In this document: piece by piece, positions 51,101 to 58,420 of the stretch
Layout: each line of letters begins with the position of its first letter
Numbering within the stretch: the stretch's first letter is position 1
Source of the DNA: Hydractinia symbiolongicarpus
Taxonomy: Eukaryota > Cnidaria > Hydrozoa > Anthoathecata > Hydractiniidae
Length of the DNA stretch: 64,000 nt
Direction: 5' to 3'
Assembly: GCF_029227915.1 (NCBI RefSeq)
Contig: NC_079882.1
Span: forward strand, 22,823,001 to 22,887,000
Notes under the pieces: generated by a model
The model's input: only the letters and a program-made list of their open reading frames with translations
The model's database searches: none
Told to the model about the DNA's origin: nothing
Program-made: the position numbers and the translations under genes

Positions 51101-52224
51101 ACGTTTAGGAAACACATCCTGTCAACATTATACAGTTAACAAATTGGTCTGTTAACAATCTGCCAAAGATTGAAGACATGAAGTTAACTGTCGAGGAACT
51201 TAAAAAGTCTCAGGAAAGATTGGATCATGGAACAATTGTGGTAACGTGCGGGTAAATTTTCTGATTCGCATAGCAATTACAACTCGTGCAAATCTTTACC
51301 CATTTTTCAAGGCACATTTACTGAAGTTAATAATTAATACCTTACTGGGAAATACAAAAAGTAGTCTGCTTTGCATAATGCGAAACCCTGTAACTCCTGT
51401 GTTACAATAATTGAGTTTGTTGTCTGTTACTAATAAAAAAATGTGTCGAAATCAGAGAAGGTTATTAACGACTGCATTGTATTATTTACACATATATACA
51501 TGTAATCACAAGCACATATGCATACATTAACATGTAAGTTTTTGATTTTCTTTAATTTAGTGATGGTGCTTACCGAAGTGGAACATTCATCGCTTGTATG
51601 AATGCGTTGGAACAAATAAAGGTAGAAGAGGGCGTCGACGTATTTAACATCGTAAGATGTATGAGACAAAGCCGACCAGAATTTATTTTAAATGAGGTAC
51701 GAGCTTTTAAAATTTTCGTTATTGTTAATGTGGTTACGTAATTAAAATCAAATTTTAGACAGGTAGCGAATTCTTTACTCAACCACTTCCATACTTTTGG
51801 CTTACCGTCACAATCAGTAAACTGCACATATTCAGGAAGTTTTATTTTTGCATTAATTTTTTCCGTGCAGCGTGATGACAGTGTACCATTTTAAGCTTTT
51901 TCGCACAAAAAAAAATGTAAGGTGTTACGTCTATGATTAAGTGGAAAATTATAACTAGTGTAACAATCCTTTTATATATTTGTAATAGTTGATTACAATC
52001 AATAAACCGCACAGATTTAGAAAGCTTTATTTTTGCAATAATCTTTCTGCGCAGCAAGTGTATAAGGTTACCGTTTCCAGCTTTTTATATATTCTTTTAC
52101 ATATTTTTTATTCACTTCATAAAACTTCTGTTTTTTTTTGTTTTAGCACCAATATCGTTTCGTTTACGAAGTTGTTAATTCGTTTATGGAGAATCACTCT
52201 GCTTATGAGTATATCAACACATGA
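15099..52224 (+). CDS. Receptor-type tyrosine phosphatase-like protein with discoidin and FN3 domains (24 exons)
   Basis: Exons: 15099-15159, 18185-18354, 26135-26272, 29835-29982, 36632-36915, 37336-37471, 37555-37793, 39491-39638, 39737-39840, 39999-40197, 41066-41168, 42947-43193, 43544-43610, 43772-43859, 44133-44344, 44482-44606, 44988-45048, 48126-48243, 48540-48658, 48736-49701, 50515-50834, 51109-51251, 51561-51696, 52147-52224. Every intron is GT...AG, every junction phase matches, and the sum is 4410 nt, 1469 residues. Order: signal peptide (1-20), discoidin 1 (about 22-171), 2 (173-311), 3 (313-441), FN3-like region (442-843), transmembrane helix (about 859-882), PTP D1 (about 960-1195) and D2 (about 1245-1469). 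It is a type I surface receptor. Discoidin domains usually bind glycans, lipids or collagen; the ligand is unknown. Both PTP domains look catalytically dead. Exon limits rest on reading and phase agreement, without transcript data. Confidence 0.9.
15840..16460. repeat. Dispersed repeat, copy 1 (intron 1)
   Basis: The stretch shares an ordered series of blocks with 24765-25370 in intron 2: CCAATC, AAGGCCATTTTG, TTTGGAAGTG, AAAATAAAATTGCT and TTTCCTG. It has no coding potential. It may be a non-autonomous element whose downstream part is the tandem array that follows. Confidence 0.6.
16380..17390. repeat. Degenerate tandem array with TACTAAGCGCT core
   Basis: Five diverged units each contain a TGTACTAA(A)GCGCT-like core and a segment of the type GGGTAACA...TGTTTCCTGTGTTT...AAGTTGTGATAA. 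Unit length varies around 150-250 bases. A single unit also follows dispersed repeat copy 2 in intron 2 (near 25240-25370). Confidence 0.6.
18185..29982 (+). CDS. Receptor exons 2-4: discoidin domain 1
   Basis: Exons 18185-18354, 26135-26272 and 29835-29982 build a full F5/8 type C domain. The hallmarks are the opening Cys with PLGMANGLI, QISNSS, the Trp-rich loop (SSWCG), HWFQ at the exon 2/3 border, TINGIAIQGG, IKEFRLDYSINGMKW, then THIRLYPT and the closing LRIELYGC. The two end cysteines would form the usual disulfide. Introns of 7.8 and 3.6 kb separate the exons and carry many MITEs. Confidence 0.9.
20396..20518. repeat. Foldback with about 55-base arms
   Basis: The arms 20396-20450 and 20464-20518 are imperfect reverse complements (for example AGGTAAACATAGGTT against AACCTATGTTTACCT and GATTTATTAACCC against GGGTTAATAAATC), separated by a GC-rich loop GACGCGCAGCGGA. 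It lies directly next to the MITE at 20528. Confidence 0.8.
20528..20829. mobile_element. MITE with perfect 15-bp terminal inverted repeats (intron 2)
   Basis: Left end TTTTATTATATACCC (20528-20542) and right end GGGTATATAATAAAA (20815-20829) are perfect reverse complements 302 bp apart. The interior is non-coding. The superfamily is not clear. Confidence 0.75.
22901..23806. mobile_element. TTAA-flanked piggyBac-like MITE carrying a CRE-containing tandem repeat
   Basis: TTAA plus CCCTATTATACCTG at 22901-22918 is mirrored by CAGGTATAATAGGG plus TTAA at 23789-23806. TTAA flanks with CCC-starting ends are the hallmark of piggyBac-type transposons. The 906-bp body codes for nothing. Its right half is a tandem repeat listed separately. 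Confidence 0.8.
23279..23644. repeat. Three tandem units of about 168 bp, each with two TGACGTCA octamers
   Basis: TGACGTCA or a one-base variant occurs at 23279, 23300, 23447 (TGACGTCG), 23467, 23616 and 23637. The pairs are 20-21 bp apart and the pairs repeat every 168-169 bp. Flanking words such as GCCAAG/CCCAAG also repeat. TGACGTCA is the cAMP-response element palindrome; whether it is bound here is unknown. Confidence 0.85.
24765..25370. repeat. Dispersed repeat, copy 2 (intron 2)
   Basis: Partner of 15840-16460, with the same ordered blocks (AAGGCCATTTTG, TTTGGAAGTG, AAAATAAAATTGCT) and a single TACTAAGCGCT unit near its end. Both copies have the same orientation relative to the receptor gene. 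Confidence 0.6.
27079..27160. repeat. Short foldback in intron 3
   Basis: CCTCGACCCTCGGGCT and AGCCCTGGGATCGAGG form imperfect inverted ends around about 50 bases containing TTTATACCAGGGATGGC. It is a possible end-to-end copy of a very short MITE. Confidence 0.45.
28895..29345 (+). repeat. Arm 1 of an inverted repeat pair flanking exon 4
   Basis: This stretch is found again, inverted and about 75-80 percent similar by eye, at 30775-31130. Shared words include GACTTAACATGCCAA, GGCCAAGGCTCTCT, AACAAAAGGGTTCTTA and CGACAAATTTGC. Confidence 0.75.
30775..31130 (-). repeat. Arm 2 of the inverted repeat pair flanking exon 4
   Basis: Reverse-complement partner of 28895-29345. The two arms enclose exon 4 (29835-29982) with about 1.4 kb between them. 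No coding potential is seen. Confidence 0.75.
33162..33508. mobile_element. TTAA-flanked piggyBac-like MITE (intron 4)
   Basis: TTAACCCTATTCCTACC at 33162-33178 is perfectly mirrored by GGTAGGAATAGGGTTAA at 33492-33508. The 347-bp body is non-coding. The ends resemble but differ from those of the MITE at 22901. A lone right-type end (GCAGGAATAGGGTTAA) also occurs at about 19320-19336. Confidence 0.82.
33697..33835. repeat. Dispersed repeat shared with 63249-63376
   Basis: About 135 bases (ATTTACGAAATTAGGTAATT ... AATTAGGAAATTCGGGAAAA) recur with few changes, same orientation, at 63249-63376. It looks like two copies of one non-autonomous element. Confidence 0.75.
34575..34641. repeat. Hairpin with 25-bp arms
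   Basis: Arms 34575-34599 and 34617-34641 match at 24 of 25 positions with a 17-base loop. It lies in intron 4 and is not part of a recognised element. Confidence 0.85.
36632..37471 (+). CDS. Receptor exons 5-6: discoidin domain 2
   Basis: Exons 36632-36915 and 37336-37471 encode a second discoidin domain: PLQLGMSSGIIKNTQLKS, YLQIDFQKAKTVTGISMQG, FIKKYNIKYSNDSKTF, then TMKYIRITAID and KVEIYGYD at the end. The opening Cys of the fold is replaced, so the domain may lack the usual end-to-end disulfide. The domain is about 140 residues, normal for the family. Confidence 0.87.
37555..39638 (+). CDS. Receptor exons 7-8: discoidin domain 3 (divergent)
   Basis: Exons 37555-37793 and 39491-39638 encode a third, divergent discoidin domain. 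It opens with Cys (VCFQTLTQMNIYR), has GAWCAT, FVRITFTKPIIISGIILQGD, WVKKYKVQYG and closes with FRLKGC. It lacks some of the first strand motifs seen in domains 1 and 2. The exon phases (1 at the start, 0 in the middle, 1 at the end) repeat those of domain 2, which suggests exon duplication. Confidence 0.82.
39737..40197 (+). CDS. Receptor exons 9-10: fibronectin III-like domain 1
   Basis: Exons 39737-39840 and 39999-40197 encode VLEEPHTIQGSISSSTITF, TWKAPISHPLPVDKYHIRIS and a C-terminal strand with VNITADIQG. The core Trp in strand B and the Tyr in strand C (DKYHIRI) are those of FN3 folds. Several N-x-S/T glycosylation sites are present. The domain has 1-1 phase borders, usual for extracellular modules. 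Confidence 0.75.
40384..40932. repeat. Direct duplication in intron 10
   Basis: About 150 bases at 40384-40530 recur at 40783-40932 (shared: ATATATAAATCGGAAACATG, AAAAAAGAAAT, ATGCTTGG, GTTTGTCAGGAATTTT). The second copy is slightly diverged. Confidence 0.75.
41066..43610 (+). CDS. Receptor exons 11-13: fibronectin III-like domain 2
   Basis: Exons 41066-41168, 42947-43193 and 43544-43610 encode DPPSPGLTKNFSF, a strand ENGPISYYEIVIST that recalls the membrane-proximal FN3 domains of receptor phosphatases, a long insertion rich in Gln, Asn and Glu, and GKYYLYARAVIDGN near the end. The domain is longer than a standard FN3 module. Two N-x-T sites lie in the first exon. Confidence 0.65.
41696..41930. 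mobile_element. MITE-like element with imperfect inverted ends (intron 11)
   Basis: The left end TTTACATTAGACAATAT and the right end ATATTTTGGATAATGTAAA are imperfect inverted copies, and the interior is rich in repeated ATATTGC words. It is 235 bp and non-coding. Confidence 0.5.
43772..45048 (+). CDS. Receptor exons 14-17: membrane-proximal FN3-like region with RKRR site
   Basis: Exons 43772-43859, 44133-44344, 44482-44606 and 44988-45048 encode a further FN3-like region: EEYHFVVIMKVN as the central strand and ETYVVFQRLLVQDEFYSTAW as the last strands. Exon 16 contains SSSARKRRSV, which fits a furin-type cleavage site (R-x-K/R-R). Some receptor phosphatases are cut at such a site in the membrane-proximal region and stay as two bound subunits; that this happens here is inference. 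Confidence 0.7.
46681..46803 (+). mobile_element. Short Helitron-like element, 123 bp
   Basis: It starts TCTATATTATAACACCCG right after an A and ends CTAG before an A/T, with a hairpin GTGGActttTCCAC about 10 bases before the CTAG. TC at the 5' end, a 3' hairpin and CTRR are Helitron hallmarks. It is too short to code and is followed at once by a second 5' end. Confidence 0.6.
46805..47510 (+). mobile_element. Second Helitron-like element adjoining the first
   Basis: A new TCCTATATTATAATACGC start follows one base after the previous CTAG. The stretch runs to GTGGATTTTTCTGCGGGAAT, a decayed form of the same 3' hairpin region, and ends CTAG followed by T at 47510. A short ORF inside is not convincing. 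It lies in intron 17 of the receptor gene. Confidence 0.5.
47832..47924. repeat. (TGTA)20 microsatellite followed by (ATCT)n
   Basis: Eighty bases of uninterrupted TGTA units precede three ATCT units. It is in intron 17, about 200 bases before the transmembrane exon. The reading frame through it (repeating Met-Tyr-Val-Cys) is an artefact. Confidence 0.95.
48126..48658 (+). CDS. Receptor exons 18-19: transmembrane helix and juxtamembrane tyrosines
   Basis: Exon 18 (48126-48243) encodes a Pro/Ser stalk and a hydrophobic helix (LSLIIGICVSSVIVIVIIGA) followed by the basic stop-transfer residues YKRK. Exon 19 (48540-48658) encodes a short cytoplasmic stretch with GSNYQDL, SVYKDTYEEL and, continuing into exon 20, PTYEQI. 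The first fits the S-x-Y-x-x-L pattern of ITIM-like docking sites. Whether these are phosphorylated is unknown. Confidence 0.82.
48736..49701 (+). CDS. Receptor exon 20: membrane-proximal PTP domain D1, catalytically degenerate
   Basis: This single 966-base exon spans the whole first PTP domain. The fold is visible in order: YEGLNKEINSL, a GYSIFQGGNL and FDIWRKIF pair in place of the family's YIATQGPL and DFWRM, then VDIYNFLTMLVSK and LEQYLIIHKVIWEFIAYG at the end. The key sites are gone: the pTyr loop reads YRNSN, the WPD loop reads EFEVLP, the P-loop HCSAGxGRTG reads DNSGYGFDII (about residues 1131-1140, so Cys to Asn and Arg to Asp), and the Q-loop Gln is lost. It should not hydrolyse phosphotyrosine. 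The frame is fully open over 966 bases, which argues against simple decay. Confidence 0.85.
50515..52224 (+). CDS. Receptor exons 21-24: membrane-distal PTP domain D2
   Basis: Exons 50515-50834, 51109-51251, 51561-51696 and 52147-52224 encode the second PTP domain. It keeps PDYINAVYVDSYQKRNAFIA, TQAPLKETVLDFWDMV and a P-loop VTCGDGAYRSGTF with Cys (about residue 1398) and Arg (about 1404) in CX5R spacing. The WPD loop reads NWSVNNLP, so the general-acid Asp is absent, and the Q-loop reads EFILNEHQY. This is what is seen in many D2 domains, which are usually inactive and regulatory. The protein ends AYEYINT and a stop at 52222. Confidence 0.88.
51800..52085. repeat. Local direct duplication in intron 23
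   Basis: 51800-51900 and 51985-52085 share ACAATCA.TAAAC.GCACA, AAG.TTTATTTTTGCA.TAAT and TTTC.G.GCAGC words. The copies are diverged by about a quarter. Confidence 0.55.
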
Positions 52225-53330
52225 AGTTCTATATACAATAATTTCAATATAAATATAAGATGTAAAGTCTAATTTTAACGTTTTGACAGCGCTGAATGGT
52301 AATTAAAGTATAACTGAATCTCACATCATAAAACAACACATATTGCAAGTTATTGGGGAACATATTTGTGGACTCTACTGTTAATTCAGCATTGAACACT
52401 TCAGTAAAGTTTGACATTCTATAAAGCACAGAGTAACTAATACTTGCAATTTTATTTTATATTTTTAACATCACTTGTCTAAGTATTTGTTAATTACTTC
52501 CAGTTTTCAAATCATACATTGTTGACATGATTGGATGTAAATGATCTTAAAGATTTTTTACAACAGGTTGGATATATTTTTAAAATCTAAAATTAAAACA
52601 GGCGGATATTGTGAAACAAGTGGTACCGAAACAAGTGATTAAGTAGAAATTATGAAGTCCTACACATCATCATCAAATGCTAAGACTTTAGGCTAACTTG
52701 AAATTACCAAGTTAGCAAGCCTGAATACAAAAAGTTTTCCAAAACGTTGGATGTGTACATTTATTATAATTAATTTCATACTTTATGATTCAATGATGTC
52801 AGTAATTCCCTACGTTCACGGATGCACGGATGCACATTCTGTATTATGTGTTTTATTTCACCAGAGTTTATCCAACCGCGTATTGTGGCTGATGTAAAAA
52901 AGTACGACTTTATTTCCGTAAAACAGATTATATCAGCTATTAAACTATTTTCACCAAAAAAAGGTTTTTAACAAAACTTTTAGATTTTAAGTCTCCTTCC
53001 TTTTTGATTAGTTTCAAATATTTTTAACTTCTTACCACTTACGACTTCCTTGCTTGAATACTGGAATAAACTCATTTGTCAATTGAAAGCCTCAATTTTG
53101 CAAAACCACACATTCGAGATTTGAACATTTACAATAGTTGTTTTGATTTCCAACATCACTTATAATTCAAGTTACAGGCTGATAAAAAAGTTGCAAGTAC
53201 TATGATTTTATCTTTATTATGTCATGCAGTGGATAAAAAGTAGAATTGCCTTGGTATAATTTAAAAAATTAGCAATTTTGTTGAGATATTGAATAAACAC
53301 ATAGTACTAGTAAAACGCTACAATAAAGAC
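52225..53330 (+). promoter_or_regulatory. Likely 3' UTR and poly(A) signals of the receptor gene
   Basis: The DNA after the stop is AT-rich and non-coding. AATAAA hexamers occur at 53292 and 53322. Which one is used, if any, cannot be told from the sequence. Confidence 0.3.
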
Positions 53331-54239
53331 TTTTAAATCTTTTTATCTCTGATTATATATTTTCATTAATATCTTTATTATTGTAAGTTTAATAAATTTT
53401 AATTGATCTTATATTGGGCATTGTGGTTATAAAATATCCTATGGGTTCTGCTGGGGTCCTGTAGATTTAATCACATTAAATTAATTGGTGTAAGCTGTGT
53501 TCATGAAAATAAGTGGGAATAGAGATGGCATTGATTAATATAATCTTATAAATAATTATAATATAATTTTTGAGGGCAGGCGGTTTTTGCCGTTGAGCAT
53601 CACGTCATTGAGCTTTTAGAGTTACTTTAATTAGCTTAATAAGAACAGGGTTTAATTTTTGGACCCTATAATGCAGCACAATTGCAACGACTGAAAAAAA
53701 TATTATGAAAGGTTGCCAAATGTAGAAAACACATTGAAAGTCTTATCTGCATATCAGTATTTTAGGAGTTATACCTAAGAAATTAAGTTGGTGGTAAATG
53801 CAACCCTCCTAGTAAATAAGGGTTATCATAGAATGATGTCAATTGTACTATCTTATATTTGTGATAATTTGTTATTTTTCTTGTTAATTCTTTTACATAG
53901 AACTTGTTATTATTATTAAATATTGTAATACTTTTTCTAATTCTTCTTGTAAAAAATAGTTAAAATCCTCACGAAAATGCGGCATTTGTATTTAGGCGTT
54001 ATTAAAGGACGAGAAAAGTCACTTAGAATATGACGGGTTTTTTTTTACCCAAAATACAAATAACAAATATCCTATGGTTTGGTATGTAATATAAGAAACA
54101 ATGCAAATAATATTTAAAAAGACAACGGTTACAGTTAAAACTGTTAAAAAATTTACCAGACTATGATTGTACGTGTGATGACATACCGCAGAATAACTAA
54201 CCTTAACTTGACGTGTACGTGAAAATTCCTTCAGTCGAT

Positions 54240-54498
54240 CGACGATCGTGCACGAAAAATTGTACCATCCGTGATCGAGAATATTATAAACCGTTGTCTT
54301 TTGGTGCGAAAAAGAATAAACAGTGAGAACTTTAATGTCTATTTTGTATTAATGAACCACGACCATAGCACCATAAATGCGTATTCGTTACTACGGCTTC
54401 CTGCAATTCGCACGGAATATGTATTTAAGTTTATGACAAGTAAAATAATTAGGACCTTGCCAAGAGACATTTCAAACAATAATAAAATAACTAGTTAA
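54240..54498 (+). pseudogene. LINE reverse-transcriptase C-terminal fragment
   Basis: The open stretch reads IDDRARKIVPSV, then NHDHSTINAYSLLRLPAIRT and FMTSKIIRTLPRDISN. The order matches the very C-terminal region of CR1/L2-type LINE proteins, also seen in the LINE at 2953-6115 (YNSLPIDIR). It is a 5'-truncated insertion. No tail or target duplication was identified. Confidence 0.55.
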
Positions 54499-55084
54499 AA
54501 ATTATCTGGGCATTATAAGTAATTTATTTTTTTCAAACCTTTCTGCGGTCCATGATTTTGTTTTCTCTTCTTTTCTTTTGCGACATGTTCTACTCACTGT
54601 CTACGCGTTTTGACTTTTAACACACATACACATGTATTTACTTGTTTGTTCTTTGCAATTTATAACTGTTTTCATATCCTTGTCGTTTGCTTTCACTTTT
54701 CCAACAGATTCTATTGCGGTTTTAGTTTCTCTCACCCACTTAACTGACGCCTTCTATTATTTTAAATAGAAGAAATAAAATGAAAAAGTATTGGTGCATC
54801 ATCTTTTAAGTAACTAACATTAGCATTGTAGGTACATTCTGTTATTATGCTAGAACGTTTTTTGTTTACTTCTTCTCTTCACCACACTTGGAAGTCATCA
54901 TGTGCAAGATTCACCACTTACATTAATCATGTTTTTTTCTAAATTATCAAGACTTTACAACATGCAAACTGCAGAAAAAATATCTATGAGACAGCGTAGT
55001 TCCTTTTAGCTGATCTTATTAACTAACCATAGCTATATGTTATCTTAACACTAAACCATACGAATAAATATTTCATAAACTAAA

Positions 55085-55324
55085 CTAAAAACTAAAATGG
55101 ATCACTATCACTTCATTTTTATGCCTATCTTCATTTATCCAACGATCAATTTGGGTGATCATTTTCTCTAGTGAACCTACATAAGCATCAGCATGGGATA
55201 TCCATGCACTATTCGGATCATAATAGTCTTTCCAGCAAGTATCAACATCAAAATAACGAATTCCATGTTCAAGTTGACCTCTTTGTCCTGGTTCCGATCC
55301 CATCAGTTTAATGCTTTTATTTTT
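55085..55324 (-). pseudogene. PI-PLC X-domain-like fragment
   Basis: The minus-strand segment reads QLEHGIRYFDVDTCW, AWISHADAYVGSLEKMITQI and EVIVIHF. These are the central strands of PI-PLC X-like phosphodiesterase domains, in order. The catalytic first His region and the rest of the barrel are not visible nearby. The left edge lacks a good splice donor and the right edge lacks a polypyrimidine acceptor, so it is either one exon of a diverged gene or a relic. An open stretch at 55983-55758 on the same strand, preceded by TTTTCTTTCAG, could be another exon, but I do not recognise it. Confidence 0.5.
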
Positions 55325-56324
55325 ACCGATAATAAACGAAAATGAGAAAAAAGTATCCGAAATACTTTGCTGTGTCTATAATGATAGTTTAAATGGCCAT
55401 CAAAACCTATAATATTTAAATCACAGAGTAAACAGAAGAGCCAAAAAATTGAAGGGTATATTGCTGGACGAGTAATCTAAGTAAAAATGCTTTAGTTGTT
55501 AGCCGACACAAAATCCGTCATACTACGGGTTTCCGTCGATCCAAGCACTGCTATTTCATGAGTCCTTCACAGCGTTTAATTATAAAGCATGGACAGATTT
55601 TTTTATTTCATGGGCTATTTGAATTTATATTATGGTTATCTAATGACTTCTTTTCTCTTTTCCTTGTTCGGTAAGTAATATGATTCTCAGGGAATTGACT
55701 GCTATTATCGATTTTCTTTTTTTTATTCGATTTCTAATTGCACAAGCGTTATGGTTGTTGTACATTTTGTAAAATCACTTCTGAGAATATGTTTATCTCC
55801 ATTTGTTGAATTGCGTCAATTTGTGCGGAATTTAATTTCGCAGTGTCTTTTAAGAGAACATTTGGCTTGTCAAAATTGAATGGTTTCGTCCATGGTTTTG
55901 TAGATTTTAATAACAATAACAAATCATCAATTATGTTGTTTTTAAATGTCTCTATTTTCATTTCATTGCATAGGACCTCTGAAAGAAAACACGATTCTGA
56001 AACTCCAACTAGGTTGGTATGTAAAGCAAGACGCTTGGTTTTTATTACGTAGAAAACAACAAAGTAACTTTAGCCAAATTTCAAAGTTTTCAAAAATTTG
56101 TATTTTTTCAACAAACGCTTACACGCTTAAATGTTTTTAAACTTTCATAGCTTCACGTCTTCATTAGAATGTTAAAGCCAGTAATCTGAAGTTGCGAACA
56201 AAACCAAGACGAGGTAAAAAATGCTAGTTACCAATTCTTTTGGTGTTTACCTGAACAATATATACTTGCAGCTCATTTCTATAATAGTTTATTATGACCT
56301 TGAATTTTGTGCAATATACCACTA

Positions 56325-56846
56325 CAGTCGACGCTCGTTATCTTGCTCCTCCACGGAACTAGTGAAGAAGGTCGAGATAAAGAAAGATCGAAATAGTGGA
56401 TAGTCGAGATAAAGAAAGTTTGTCAACATCTTGCACACATTAAAAAATTATTTAAATTTTTAAACATGGTCATGGATGGACTATTAATCAGAGGAATCAA
56501 GTAATACTATTTTTACTGTAACTTAGCAAAGTCTTTATGTGTCACACCTTCCTTTTCCAACTCCTTTAGACCTTTGCATTATTCAACCAAGATTTTTACC
56601 TCAAGCTTACGTTTTATCCCAGACAAGATGTGTAAACGAAGAGAAATTTATAAACATTTGAAATCTTGATTTTAGTTTGACAAATTCGAACGTTCGAACG
56701 TTTCCTGATTTAATTGTGTGATGAAATTCGATAAACTACAGCAAACATCGAGATACCGTGATAAAATGTACTCAAGCGACCGTAAAAATTGGTCGAGATA
56801 CGGAAAGATCAAGATAACGGGTAGTCGATATAACGAGCGCCGACTG
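56325..56846. mobile_element. Tigger/pogo-like MITE
   Basis: The left end CAGTCGACGCTCGTTAT and the right end ATAACGAGCGCCGACTG are inverted copies with one mismatch. CAGT-starting ends with internal GTCGAGATAA(A/C) words are typical of Tc1/mariner-Tigger elements. TA precedes the left end; the right flank does not show it. No transposase frame is present. Confidence 0.7.
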
Positions 56847-57770
56847 TTTCTGCTTAAAATTTAATTAGTTTAATTACCATTCTGTTTAATGCTTCGGACA
56901 GCCAAATAAAAGTTACTTAGAGGGGATCTTCAAAAAATAATTTTTCTTCTTTTATACCTGGAAAAGCATAAGAAGTAAGAACCAACTTACTTAACTTGTT
57001 TACGTGTTATTAGAAATTGTTGTACTACTCTATTTTATTTAGTACTGGACCCAAATATAAATAAGAGCGAGAGCAGAGTTAAGACCTCTAGTTTATTATG
57101 CACGTTTTCTTTAAAATTTCGAATAGTGGTTAGTTGTTCTGTATTTTGATGTACTATTCTATCAGAGAAGTGTATAGAAGTTAGTTTTTGCAGAATCTCG
57201 CCAAAAATGGCTTAACAAAAAACGTCATGCTAATCTGTCACTTGTTTGTCGCCCTTCACAGAGAGTTCTTTTAAAAGAGATCTGCAGGTAATAAAGTTCC
57301 ATAAAATATTGCCACTTCGTAAAAATGCCTTTTTTAGCTAGTCAACGCGATCGAAGTTTTCTTCTCATTTTTATTATTATTATTATAATTTTATTTTATT
57401 TTTACTATATTCAAACACAACCAAATAACGTTTCGCATTATACCAATTTCCAATACAAACACCGATAAAAAAGGTTATCTAGTTAGACATGCACATTCGT
57501 AGCGCTCGTCAGTTTCTATTCTTTGTTTTTTTAAAAAGAAGCTTTTTGATAAATGGACCTGCCGGAATTTTTCAAAGGGTAATTGTGCCCATTTCATTAA
57601 CACCATTCAATCGGCACTACTTTCAATCTTTGTTACTGTTTAAGTTGGACTTACTGGTATTAAAAGAAAAAGACAACTGACCGAGGATGTTGTTCCAATG
57701 TTGTCTTGGAATTCAAGAATATCTACATCAAAAAGGATTAAAAACTTTCGCTAAAAACACAACTGTGGAT

Positions 57771-57983
57771 TTATTTATTGGAGGTTAATTCTAAAGTGTA
57801 CCCTCTTAAGTCATACAATACAGATAACGATACAGCTGCTATTATCAAAACAGCCACTTTAAATTCTGCAGCTTCTGTAACGCATTTATGATAATGATAA
57901 GAGTTATTTACACAATATTTATACCCTCGTTTTACCAACTTATCATTTCGATACGGACATTCCATCTTTTGATCACGCATCAT
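57771..57983 (-). CDS. Unrecognised small ORF with Cys and a hydrophobic segment
   Basis: The frame contains MECPYRNDKL, GYKYCVNNSYHYHKC and a hydrophobic stretch (FKVAVLIIAAVSLSVLY). It could be an exon of a secreted or membrane protein, or chance. It lies 280 bases downstream of the P2X7-like segment on the same strand, which is why it is listed. Confidence 0.2.
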   Translation of the reverse strand: MMRDQKMECPYRNDKLVKRGYKYCVNNSYHYHKCVTEAAEFKVAVLIIAAVSLSVLYDLRGYTLELTSNK

Positions 57984-58266
57984 GAAGAATAATTCAACAC
58001 TACATAAGATTTGTTTGCATTTGTGTGCAAGAAAGTGAGTGCGAAGGAATGATATTGTTGAACCGTGACATAAAAATAAAATGGTTTGTGAAGTAAGAAT
58101 GATGTGATGGTTATTTTACTGAACCAAAAGATAAAGTTTTTTTTGAAAATGAGAATGTAAAAGAAAAGCGATAATATATATATATATTTTTTGAAATATA
58201 TTGTTTATTTTTTAAAAAGGGAAAATTTTTCTAAAAAGGAAATTTATATCATTCAAAAATCGTTAC

Positions 58267-58420
58267 TGCATATCTCGTAGCTACCTTGGAAAAACCCGTT
58301 TCTTTCCACACAGCACACACATTCAATATTGGTTTTCATTGCTCTACAATTTCCATATTCACACCAATTTGTATTACCCTTGCGTGGCTCTGCGACAGTA
58401 GAAGACACCTCGTCTATCAT
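58267..58420 (-). pseudogene. P2X7-like cytoplasmic-domain Cys-rich exon or relic
   Basis: The minus-strand frame reads EPRKGNTNWCEYGNCRAM, then IECVCCVERNG and SYEICS, ending at a possible donor (gtaacg). The spacing NWC..GNC..M.T..ECVCC resembles the Cys-rich zinc-binding cytoplasmic domain of P2X7 and the many free-standing P2X7-like domains in cnidarian genomes. The following conserved region is not visible. Identification is from a short pattern, so moderate at best. Confidence 0.4.
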
